Assembly: GCF_033958435.1 (NCBI RefSeq)
Contig: NC_134138.1
Coordinates: 7,142,001 to 7,206,000, forward strand
DNA: 64,000 nt
Source of the DNA: Carettochelys insculpta
Taxonomy: Eukaryota; Chordata; Testudines; Carettochelyidae
Direction of reading: 5' to 3'
The position numbers and the translations under genes are program-made. Below, piece by piece: positions 23,990-34,149 of this stretch (position 1 is the stretch's first letter; every line of letters begins with the position of its first letter). The notes under the pieces were generated by a model. That model was given only the letters and a program-made list of their open reading frames with translations. It was not told the origin of the DNA and did no database searches.

Positions 23990-25073
23990 AGTTGTTGGTG
24001 AGTTGTGATACCACCCCAAGTTTGATGTTAGTTTCCTAAAGCAAGCTGTTGGCACTCACTGATCCAGGTATGCCAGTTCATGCACAAGCTGTTGAGATGA
24101 GCAAACAGTCATTTGCCAATGGAAAAGTTGTGGTTGGTACTTGAGAGGTTTTGGAGAATTGGTAGTAAAGGTAAAGCTGCCTCCTAGCCTGCGATTTTTT
24201 TCAGGCAGATTTTCATCTGAAGCAAATATTTCTAAAGGGTTGTAGTCTAATAAAGTTGAATGAGAGCCTATAAGAGTTCTGGCTTTTAAAGTGCTGGAAT
24301 ATTAGCTATCTCGGTCTGCATTTCCAGTCTTCTCATAAAGCAGGCCTATGCTTCCTAGTGAAACATTGTCACCCTTTTTCCAGGTGTACAGCTAAGCAAT
24401 CACAGATCACTTAAACATGAGCCATCTGACATAATCTTACATTATGTAGTCCAGAGGGTTGGTATCACACTTGTGCCTCTTTGCAAGGTCCCTCATATAT
24501 TATGCAAAAATTGTTATAAATAACAATTTTCCATCATCATATTCACTGTGCAAAACACTCTCTTATTCAATTTACAGCATATCTGGGGGAATTGTTTGAG
24601 ATCCTTTATGAGGCAATTCTTGACTAGATAGCAAATTCTAAAGGCTTCTAAGGTTGAAGAGCTAAGTGCGTATTTTGAAAATGCAGAGGGAGAGACCCTT
24701 ACAGTCTGTGGGCCGGTAACAGGCTCTTCAATATTTAGCAAGTCTCCAGCTTGCAGCTGTGATGAGTGATATTGTCTGTTCTGAAATGTTCATATTGGAC
24801 AGTTCATTTCTGCCCCAATAGGTATTGGAAAACAGGAGGAAAACTGATTTAAAATTATGAAAGATCCTTCCCTGTTCTTTGCTCAGTATGTGAGGTACAA
24901 AAAATGTTCAGCATACTTGCCTTTGTACATAGTTCTTCCAAGGCTGTCTGGTTGCAGAATCCCTGAAATTCTTCAGGTAATTTCAGGTACGTAGGAAAGA
25001 GACAAAGAGTCAATCTGGGTGTGTTTGAATTGCAAAAACAAAACCCTGCAGCAGTGAGTCTCAGGTATATCTA
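23990..25073. other. Unassigned intronic sequence
   Basis: No gene, exon or clear repeat recognised. Confidence 0.45.
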
Positions 25074-25075
25074 TA

Positions 25076-25685
25076 CAGTAAACCCTCAATTTACGCAGAG
25101 ATTGCATCCTGGGTAACCTCCACGTAAATCAAATTTTGCATGATTTTTGGGGGGGGGGAGGGGGAGGGGAAGATATCCTGGGAATTCTCCTGGCTGGGGG
25201 AAGCAGGCGGCTGGAGCCTTTGCTTCAGCCAGCGGCTCCGGCTACCCCTGCAGGCAGATCGGGGCTGGGTTGAGGCAGGGAAGGCACCTCCTTGCTCTAG
25301 CTGCCCACCATGGAGAGCAGCTGTGGCATCCCTGCTGCCTCCTAGCCATGCCACAGCTTGGCCCCGGGGCTGCTTGGGTGATAGCAGCTCCAGCCACGGT
25401 GCTGGAGCCGTGGGCTGCTTCAGCTGTGCCATGGCTTGGCCCTGGGGCCGCTCAGGCACTGGCAGCTCCAGCCATGGCCCTGGAGCCCTGGGCAGCTCCA
25501 GCTGTGCCTGGCCCTCTCCACCCCCAGGGTTGTAGTGCCAGGCAGCCACAAGGCACAAGCTGCCTCCTAAGGAGCTCCTGAGCTGGCGGGCAGTGAGGGC
25601 GTAAGTGGAGAGGTGGGCTATTGGGAAGTAGGGTCCCCCCGGACTCGACTCACATTAATGTGAAAACGCATAAGGCAAGTCCGCG
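25076..25685. mobile_element. Pogo/Tigger-like MITE, right end lost
   Basis: The left end TA-CAGTAAACCCTC matches the 10550 element, followed by a GC-rich core after a G-rich run at 25149-25170. No right terminus in the CAGT form was found; the right flank runs into the Harbinger-like MITE. ORFs of 130-155 codons in three frames arise from GC richness. Confidence 0.55.
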
Positions 25686-25955
25686 CAGTGTTGATGCTGG
25701 GGAGAATCGATCTTCTGTGGTTTGGTTTAGTACGTCTACTCTGGGAGTGCTAAATCAAATGCTGTGGGCGCCCTCATTGACTTAGGTACTCCTGGCAGTG
25801 TGTGGAGGAAGGGAAGTTGACAGCAGAGATTTTCCCATCGACTTCCTGCTGTGTGGAAGGCAGAGAAGGTCGACCTAAGGTATGTCAGCTCCAGCTACGC
25901 TATTCTTGTAGCTGAAGTTGTGCATCTTAGGTAGACTTTTTCCCCTAGGGTAAAC
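25686..25955. repeat. Harbinger-like MITE, degraded
   Basis: 'gaatcgatcttctgtggttt', 'cccatcgacttcctgctgt' and 'aaggtcgacctaaggtatgt' are the interior of the MITE family seen at 21656-21955, in the opposite orientation. The termini are weak. Confidence 0.5.
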
Positions 25956-26287
25956 CAAGTGTCAGATCCCAGGTCTACAGACTCAGGCTTATATTACCAT
26001 GCTGGCAGCCATGTGGACCTTCTGCTCAGGCTCTGAGACCCACCCCCCTCAGGACCCAAGCTGGAATGTAGACATGGCTGTGCAGAGCTGTATTGTGAAT
26101 CCTAGGAGCCCAATCTGTAGATTTAGACTGACATGGCAGGGTAGGTGTTCTTTGGTCTTTTGGTAGTGGAAATTGAGGCTTCCACTACTTCCCCATGAGA
26201 CTGTTCCTCATCTAAGAAATTATATCCTTATATTCAGCTATACAGTTTCCTTTGGTCAGTCTCATCCCCTTCCTTGTAGTTATAACT

Positions 26288-26618
26288 CAGAGTTCAGCGA
26301 CCCCGAGCATGGGTGCCAAGACTGGCATGTGAACCGATTTTCATTGGTATGTGAGGTGGGAGCTCAGCCCCAGCCCTCCTCCCCCATGCAGCCAGGAGCT
26401 TGCTCGATGCCATGCTGCTAGTGGATTAACAAAAGACCCGTCAGTGCTACCAACCACCACCTCAGTGGTAAAGCTCTGCATCTTTATTAATTTATTAATG
26501 AAGCTGTTGTAAGTAGGACTTCTGGTGACTTTAAAAAGTATCACTCGCACTCGGCCCGTACATTGACATCAAAAGGTCAAATTTGGGCGCACTGCCTCAG
26601 AAAGGTTGCTGACCCCTG
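26288..26618. mobile_element. hAT MITE with perfect 8-bp TSD
   Basis: The direct repeat TTATAACT stands at 26280-26287 and 26619-26626. The left end starts CAGAGTTCAGCGACC and the right end, reverse-complemented, starts CAGGGGTCAGCAACC; 12 of 15 positions agree. An 8-bp duplication with CAG-initial inverted repeats is the hAT signature. At 331 bp with no transposase it is non-autonomous. Confidence 0.85.
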
Positions 26619-26626
26619 TTATAACT

Positions 26627-27435
26627 TCTTATACTACCATAAATAAATTCTCCCTTTGTGTTGGTTAGACAGTTACCTTGTCTCCTTTTTGATCCTTCCA
26701 TAGCTGAACAGTATTTACTGCTTTCATCTTGTATCATAAACTTGCAAGTCCCTTATATCATATTTTGTGGCTGTTCTCTGAATTCCTTTCTGTCTGTCTT
26801 TCTGGTATGGCACTGTTTAGAGCTGAATGTAGGCTTCGAGGCATGGCTTCACTGGGAAGTTATAAAAAGGGACAGTTGGTTGCTTGTTCTGTGCCTTGAT
26901 GCCTTTTTGCATGCAGGCTGAACTTTCATTAGCTTCTTTTGCTGCCAAATTGTGGAAAATCCTGCTGAGTCTTCTACCTCAATAATGCAGAATTCTGCAG
27001 ATCATTAACATTGCATTTACCAGCTGTACAGTGCAAGACAACTTCTTAGCCTGTTTTGCAGGTGTGCTTGCAAATGAGAATATATATGTATGATCTGTGG
27101 ATCCTTTGAGAATGCAAGGCGAACAGGTGTTACTTGAATGGTTATGCAACAGCAGTCAGTCAAGTAGAAATTTTAGATAAAATCTGGACTTAGGTGCCCC
27201 CTCCCATGCTTTAGAAGGAGGTACAGCACATACTCAGGAGTAAACTCAAGCTTGCCTAAGGTTTTCTTCTCTGCCACAATCCCATGCCAGAAGGTATGTG
27301 ACAGCTTCTGAAGAACGGAACTGGTAGGACACCACGCTTGTGATTGCTGTTAAGACAGGATAATGTGGGAAATGTGTGCCCAAGACCTACCTCTGCCACT
27401 TAAGAAATCAGCCAGTCACTAATGGGTTTAGGGCA
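26627..27435. other. Unassigned intronic sequence
   Basis: No gene or clear repeat recognised. Confidence 0.45.
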
Positions 27436-27850
27436 GTGGTGGGCTCCATCTGCAGCCCATGAACCCTCTGGCTGCCTCCTTGCCCCCGTGTGCCTCTCAT
27501 GCACTGCGGCACCAAAGCCCGATGCTTCCTATACCTCCCTCTCCCTCCCAATCCTTTTATTTTGATGGAGCTGTGAATTGCCTAATTTGCACTCTGTCCC
27601 TGCTCCTTCCCTCCCTCCCTGAACTAGAACACTGCTAACAGCTGAGGGAGGGGAAGGAGGGAGGGCTGAGCCTGAATCAGGTGATTTGCCACTTTTCCAA
27701 AAGTGCTTGGAGGGAGGGGGAGGAACAGGTGAATGGGAGCTCTGGTGTAAACGAGAGGAGTATGAGGGAGAAGGGTAGATGCAGGGAGGGGTGGAGGTGG
27801 AACCTGCCCACTGAGGTGAAGGAAGGCCACTGACGCAGCCTGTTCAGCTT
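27436..27850. repeat. Possible hAT-like MITE, one end only
   Basis: It begins 'cagtggtgggctccatctgc', a hAT-type start common in reptile genomes, and is followed by a purine/GC-rich body. No partner terminus or duplication was found. Confidence 0.35.
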
Positions 27851-28560
27851 CGTGGTTGCCAATGCCTCATTGAGGGGCAATTGGGAAGAGCTGGTACTTT
27901 ATATATGCATTGTTATTGGTGGGGGGAGCAAGAACTTGAAACATTAATTATATCTGTGTGTATTCCTCTCCCCCACATTTTATTCATCACCGCTTGTTTT
28001 ATGTAGTGGGCTGTTTGGTACAGAGAAAGTATCTTTGGGTGCATTTGTATAGGGGCTAGTACAATAAGTCTTTCTGGTGCTACCATGTATAATATTAAAT
28101 TACCATAGTTATGAAAAAAATGTCCAGCATGGAAAGAAACCCCAGTTGCCTTCACTAGGCGGAGTGTGATTAAAAAAGGTCTATTTTTGGCACCGAGGGA
28201 GCAAAGAATTCAGACTGGGAGTAGCATTGGGGGAACAAACAATGAATTTGAGGGCCCAGCTACATGGATGAGTAATGCATTCTTTGGTGGGGAGGGGGTA
28301 ATTTCTAAAGCACCCTAATGTGCTGCCATGAATTGGTCCATGTAATTCTTGCTTGTGTTCACTGGTGCAGGGGTTGCAGATTTTAGCCAGGCTTGGGCTT
28401 AGGTAGCAGTCTCTGCCTCACACTCCTTCCCTGCCAACAGAGTAACTTTTTGAAAAATTAGAGCCATGGTGTGGCTGCCAACAATAAACAACCCCCAAAA
28501 GACCTGGGAGGGTTTGGGGCAATGCCTTTTGCTCCCAGTGCAGTTGGATAATTTGTACAG
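27851..28560. other. Unassigned intronic sequence
   Basis: No gene recognised; the last part may be the 3' UTR of the minus-strand LINE that follows. Confidence 0.4.
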
Positions 28561-28616
28561 GTATTGTAGGTAGTCCATCATGTCCGACAATGACGTCTTG
28601 AGCTTGCACAGGCTCA

Positions 28617-29915
28617 TCAGTTGTGGACTCGCATGTGGCAGAGGAGTCCAAGCTTTGAACAGCATGGGTGTTCACAGTGAGGGCAAGGGAATTGTTCTGG
28701 CTCTGTTGGTGAGGCTGCTGCTGTTGCTTTCTTCCTCTCACAAGCATCAATGAGGTGTACGCGTCGCTGCTCTTCAAAGTTGTCATACGCGTGTTGTATG
28801 AGAGCACGCCAGCCTGTTTGGTCTTTTGCATGCTGCTCTAGCTGATCTGGTTTTAAACCAGCATGAGTAATGTTGGCCTTCAAGCAGTCTTTATACCTCT
28901 TGCAAGGCCTACCCTGATTCCTTTTGCCCTGAGAGAGTTCACCATAGAGGAGTTGCTCAGGGATACTTGACTCCTCCATTCTTATCACATGCCCTGTCCA
29001 GTGAAGCTGGGCTTTCAGAATCATGGCTTTGATGCTCGAGGTTCCTGCTCTGTCCAGGACTTCCAGATTCGTAACTCTGTCCTGCCATCGAATGTGCAGT
29101 ATTGACCTCAGGCTGCATGTGTGAAAGTGCTCCAGCAGTTTTATATGTTTTCTGTACAAGGTCCAGGTTTCACAGCCATGCAGGAGACCGGTGAGGACTA
29201 CAGCCTTGTACGCTTTCAGTTTAGTGGACTGTCACATATTGTGTCGATTCAACACTTGTGCTCTCAGACGTCCTAGTGCCCACCTGGCCTGGCAGATTCT
29301 GGCGTTGATTTCTTTGTCAAGGGACCCATCAGTGGCTATCACGCTGCAGAGGTACTTGAACTCCTCTACGGTTTTTAACTCTTTTTCTTCAGTAAAGATT
29401 GAACTGGGGAGAACAGCAGATCCTGGAGCAGGTTGAAACAGTACCTTGGTCTTTCCTAGGCTGATGGTCAAACCAAAGAGGCGAGTGGCATCAGCACATT
29501 TGTTGACGATGAGCTGGAGATCAGATTCCTTGTGTGCCATAAGTGCGCAGTCATCAGCAAAAAGGGCTTCAAGGATGATCCTCTCAAGCATCTTGGTTTT
29601 AGCAATCAGACAACGAAGGTCGAAAAGTGACCCATCAAGTCTGTATTTTATGTAGACTCCATGGTCCAGGTCCCTAACTGCATGGCTGAGGACGCACATG
29701 AAAAAGTGGTTGAATAATACTGGGACCAGCACGCACCCTTGCTCCACACCATTGGATATCTCAAATGGATCTGAGGACTCGCCATTTGAAAGAACAAAGC
29801 CAGTCATGTCGTTGTGGAACAGGCATATGAGGTTGACGAATCTTCTCGGGCAGTCAAGTTTTGACAGGATAATCCACAGGGTTCTCTGTACTGCCTTAAG
29901 AAAGGGCTGACTGTA
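28617..29915 (-). pseudogene. LINE reverse transcriptase fragment with C-terminal C2H2 finger
   Basis: The minus strand, read from 29915 downwards, encodes the palm of a LINE reverse transcriptase. First comes the G-x-x-QGC block (EQGCVLVPVLFN), then the catalytic FADD (LFADDCALMAH) near 29700-29560, then the thumb (SLGKTKV, FKYL). After an interruption at about 29232-29160 a second open block (29159-28617, 180 codons) holds the post-RT region with RWQDRVTNLEVLDRA and LHWTGHVIRM. It ends in a C2H2-like finger, CPHCEHPCCSKLGLLCHMRVH. The start upstream of the QGC block is truncated at about 29915. At least one frame change separates the two blocks, so it is not functional as it stands. The clade cannot be named with certainty. 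Confidence 0.75.
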
Positions 29916-30965
29916 GGGGGCTCCCTACTAATTGCCCTGCCTGATCTAGCAAGGATGTGGGTGGGGAGACGCAGGTGGGAGAGTCTGGTGCCTGGCTGTC
30001 CTGTGCTGTGTCCCCATCTGTTCCAGTCTTTTCCTACCTTATGAGTACAATACCTTCAGGGTGGAGGAGAGGGCGGACTTCCAGCAAACCCTATGAGAGG
30101 GATGTTATGGGATTGAAACTGACTTCAGAAAACATTTCCTTTTGTAATAAAAGCATAGTTTTAAACAAAATATAAAAGGTTTCCAGATGCTGACGTGTGA
30201 ATCTGGAGGTGTGCAGAGGGGCCAGAGTCCAATCCTCTAGAAACAGCATCACTGGTCAAGGGGTGTGAGCGTGCGTGCAGGAGCTCACTGCTGAAGCACA
30301 GAGATCCAGGCTAGTCCCAGGTAGAGACCGTACTGAGTTATGCACTCAGATAATACAACAGGGGGGTCTAAGGTGGACAGATATAGTTCAAACATGAACT
30401 TCTGCACCTAGTTAGTTCCCCAGCTCTGGAGCATTTGTGTTGACTCATGTGAAGAGATGCTCCCATATCTCAGCCTTGTCCTTCCAATATTGTCTTTCCA
30501 TCTGGCACATTTCCAAAGGAGATCTCTTGTATGGGGATTTTATTCTATACTTTAACTTAGAAGGAGAGATTTTGAGTCTTACAGCGTGTAGTGATAGAGA
30601 CATAATAGAAGCCTCATTTTAGTATTTTCTCTTGTGGTTACTTCCCAGGTAATATACATTCATACTCATGCAGTAAACATTTTTAGTTATTCCCTTATTC
30701 GCTTTGTGGCCCTAATCCAGCACTAAGGAATTCAGTGGGAGTAGAATCAGAGCTCAGATCAGTAACTATAGAGCCCTACAAGTCTATGGATATCAACAGG
30801 TATCTGCATCTCTGGATGTCAACGTGGATATCTCTGGCTCAATTTTGTGGATGCAATTTTTTTTATTTGGACAGGGCTCTGAATATCTATGGTGTAATAT
30901 GCTTGTTCCTCTGTTTGCTTGGTAACGGGCTGCCTTTGTTAAAAACTGTAGCCACACTAGAATTG
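29916..30965. other. Unassigned intronic sequence
   Basis: No gene or clear repeat recognised. Confidence 0.45.
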
Positions 30966-30980
30966 TTGTTGGTTTCCTGT

Positions 30981-31110
30981 ATCAGAGAGGTAGCCGTGTT
31001 AGTCTGTAGCTTTGAGAACAACAAGAAGTCTTGTGGCACCTTTATAGACTAACAGATCGAAAGCTTATGCTCCAAAACATCTGTTAGTCTATAAGGTGCC
31101 ACAAGACTTC
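30981..31110. mobile_element. Short Penelope hairpin with 14-bp TSD
   Basis: It is flanked by 'tgttggtttcctgt' (30967-30980) and 'tgttggtttcatgt' (31111-31124). The arms are near-perfect inverted copies: 'cttgtggcacctttatagac' on the left, 'gtctataaggtgccacaag' on the right. The loop is only a few bases, so almost the whole element could fold into one stem. Confidence 0.8.
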
Positions 31111-31319
31111 TGTTGGTTTCATGTCTCCTGTCCCGCCCCCGACTGACATGTTTTCTGTGAGAGATTTGTAGAAGCCTCTTAGGGTAATGGTAATTCATCC
31201 TTCTTTCCAGCGATTCCCCCTAAGACCTGAACAGCTATAGTCATGCCACCTTTGCTGTTCATTGCCCTCGAGGGCTCCCCTATCCTGATCTTAGTTCCAA
31301 AATAAACACTTCAGCTTTT

Positions 31320-31394
31320 CACAGAGAGGTAGCTGTGTTAGTGTGTATTTTCACAAAAAAGCAGTCGTGTAGCACTTAAAGACTAACAAAATAA
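31320..31394. repeat. Left half of a Penelope hairpin split by the DIRS element
   Basis: It starts after 'acttcagctttt' (31308-31319) and reads 'gagaggtagctgtgttagtg' then 'gtagcacttaaagactaac'. Its continuation lies on the far side of the DIRS element at 37488-37568. Confidence 0.8.
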
Positions 31395-31397
31395 TTT
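31395..31397. other. Left TTT junction of the DIRS insertion
   Basis: TTT stands here and again at 37485-37487. The uninterrupted hairpin family reads 'aataatttattagg' at this point, so the target had one TTT. The complement AAA stands at the junction point of the internal complementary region (37159-37161). Confidence 0.75.
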
Positions 31398-31560
31398 CTT
31401 CTTCGAGTGTCCCCGTGGGTGCTCCACATTAGGTGTCGGGCTCGCCGGGCGCCGCAGATCGGATCTTCCAAGCAGTTTCTGCCGGACCGCGCATGCGCCG
31501 GTGCGCACCGCTCCCTTGCACGCTCCTGGCCACGTGCGCGATCCGGTCCCCGCCAGTTCC
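31398..31560 (+). repeat. DIRS left inverted terminal repeat
   Basis: From 'cttcttcgag' to 'ccccgccagttcc' this is the reverse complement of 37292-37458, with about half a dozen differences. It is CpG-rich. In DIRS elements this region holds the promoter; no TATA box is evident here. Confidence 0.9.
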
Positions 31561-31873
31561 TCTTAACCGCTGTCGGCTGCAGACGGAATCCGACTAGTCT
31601 ACGGCCAAGTTAGCGTATTCAATGGTTTTAACTGTTTTTCTTTAAAGTTTCCAAGTTCTTAGGCTACTGTTAAGTTAGCCAGTTGTTATTTTCAAAAAAA
31701 AAAGAAACAACAAGCGGGACGGCATTCAGTCCAGTCCTAGTAACAAGCGGAGCACCGGAGGCCAGGAGCCTAGGGCCATTAGCCCTCCTGCCGCGGCAGG
31801 CTATCGGAGAGGGGGAAAACAGCACAGAGAAGGTGCTCAAGTACCCCATTAACAACTGAAAGACTCACCAACA

Positions 31874-34107
31874 ATGTCCTATTCAGGATTCAAGGAATGT
31901 GAGTCTTGCTGAGAGGCAATGCCAGCGTCTGATGGGCACAGTCACTGCATAAGGTGCCTGGGGGAGTCCCATGTCACGCAGAAATGCTCCTTCTGTGTAA
32001 AATTAACAGCCAGAGCAAGGAAGGAAAGGGAGATGCGGCTTGAAATGCTGCTCTTTGACAAGGCCCTCCAGCCAGACGTGCCGGAGCGGCCGCAGCAGGA
32101 GGGACCCTCTGGGGCCCATAAAAGGGAAAGCCGCCTCCCTCACCCCATCAGCGCAAAAACGGAGGAAAATCTCCCCAGCCCGATCCCTGCCGGCAGCAAC
32201 ACCGAGCGGGACGGGAGGAGCGCACAGCCCCAGCCGCAGCAACAGCTGATCGGCGGCGGCACGGAGAGCCACGTGGAGGCGGCTCAGCCTCCGATAATCA
32301 AACAGCCGCCCCGCACCGCAGGCAGGGCAGCGGCTAAACAAGCGCCGGTACCGGCGGCACCACAAGCAGCGGCACCGACCCCGGGGAACCGGCAGTGCAG
32401 AGCGCGCAGGCACGCAGCCTGCAGGCACCGGAGGACACCGCCCGTGCGGCACCGCCCATAAGCCTGCCGAGCACGGTGCGGACGGGGCCGAGATCCCCTA
32501 CACGTCAGGGGGCTGAGCTGCTCTCTCAAGGGAGGGGGAAGGCTGCACACAAAACAAGGCACCACAGCCCCTCTTCAGACAGGGCTGCAGAGTTGCTTTC
32601 TCTCAGCCCTCCGCTCATGCTGCAGACTCCGACTAGGAGGCAGGGGTCCCCCCTAGCCTACCTGGAGCCCCCGTCTCCATTTTTACAACCAGCCTCGCCC
32701 TGGCTGGGACCACCTTCACCCTTCCTGGGGTTTGAGCCGCTGGAGTACTATCACAAATCGCTCTCTCCAGTGTCCCAGGTCTCTCGACGATCTCGCTCCC
32801 CCAGACGCAGAGGGTATGCACCAAGGGAGTGGTCTAGGTCACCTTCCCAAGAGCAGTGCCCATGCTGCCACGGTCGCCCCTATCATGCGGGGCATAGACA
32901 CCACCTGCAGTCTACCAGGGAAAGATCCCCACAGACGGTCCCGTATCCCCGAGGGCAATCGCGAACGGGGACAGAGACTCGAGTATCTCAGGGGGAACTG
33001 GTTATGGAACCCCGAGATTTTTCCCTTGCAAGCTTCCAGCGAGCGGATGTACCATCACCAACAGGAACCGGAAGGGTCCAGAGAGGTGTACCCTAGTGGT
33101 TCCTCGCTCTCCTCCCCGGACGAGGCTACGGCCCCGGGAGATGTCCATCCTCCGGACGATCTCAAACAGTTCCAAGAGCTGTTTTATGAGGGTGGCCTTC
33201 ACGCATGGCATCCAGACAGCAAAGGTGCAAGAGAAACACCATAAGCTCCTCAAAAATCTGAGACCTCCGGCCTCCTCCAAAATAGCAATACCGCTTGATG
33301 ACGCAACCTTGGAGTCCGCCACTATGATATGGCAGACTCCTGCGACTATTCCGCCTGTCCACAAGAGAGCGGGTAAAAAAAAAAAAAAAAATACTTCGTG
33401 CCCACAAAGGGCATGGAGTTCCTGTTCAGCCACCCACGACCAAATTCCTTGGTGGTGGAGTGGTCGCAACACGGGGGAACAGACAAACATGCCAAGAAGC
33501 TAGAGCTGTTCGGCAGAAAGGTCTACTCCTCCTCCACTCTACTGTTGCGAATGGCAAATTACGCAACGCATCTAGCGAACCATAATTTCGACAACCACAC
33601 TAGGTTAACCTCCCTCATGGACTCGCTTCCAGAGGGCAAGAAACCAGTGCTCAAGGCCATCATACAAGAAGGCTACGCGGCCTCGAGGACGGGAGTTCAG
33701 ATCGCCCTGGATGTTGCGGACACAGCAGCATGCTCCACAGCTACGGCAGTGGTGATGCGAAGGGAGTCCTGGCTCCAGACTCCGGGTATACCGAGGGCCT
33801 GCAAACAAAGATAGTCGATCTTCCCTTCGACTCGCAGAAGCTGTTTGCTGAATCAACTGACTTGGTCCTTCATTCCAGTAGAGATTCAAGAGCCACACTT
33901 AGGACCCTGGGGATTTACACCCCTCCATACAGAAAGAAAAAGTACTACCCTCAACAAAGACGGTACCAGTACCAGCAACAGCGTCCCCAGTACCACAGGG
34001 GTTACGAGCAAGGGCGACATCAACAGCACCAGCAATACAGAACTCCCAGGCAACGTTCCCAACAGAGCCGTGCGTCCTCGGGGCAGGGCCAAAGGCCACA
34101 AGTTTGA
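31874..34107 (+). pseudogene. DIRS gag-like ORF, frameshifted
   Basis: The likely start is ATG at 31874, followed after 12 codons by a TGA at 31910-31912. A second ATG at 31919 opens the rest. Near its N-terminus is CIRCLGESHVTQKCSFC, a C-x2-C-x4-H-x4-C-x2-C zinc-binding pattern typical of vertebrate DIRS gag. A proline/arginine-rich middle follows, then a conserved alpha-helical block (GIQTAKVQEKHHKLL onwards; EFLFSHPRPNSLVVEW), then a QY/RQ-rich basic tail ending at 34107. Continuity requires about five frame changes, near 32400-32460, 33050, 33190, 33380 and 33790. The one at 33380 coincides with a 17-A tract. Role by family: packaging of element RNA. The copy is dead. Confidence 0.8.
33375..33391 (+). 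repeat. A17 homopolymer at a gag frameshift
   Basis: Seventeen consecutive A follow 'gagagcgggt'. The upstream block reads frame 0 up to a lysine run; the downstream block (FVPTKGMEFLF) reads frame 2. Expansion of a lysine-coding A run is the simplest cause of this frame change. Confidence 0.85.
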
Positions 34108-34149
34108 CACACAGATCCAGGGCTGCGCCATCACTACCATCGCACAAGG

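Noticed and set aside
25091..25581. ORFs of 131-155 codons on both strands
   Set aside because: Same cause: GC-rich MITE core with repeated proline/alanine-type codons.
28399..28831. 137-codon ORF with Q-rich stretch
   Set aside because: It is another frame of the LINE C-terminal region (28617-29159).
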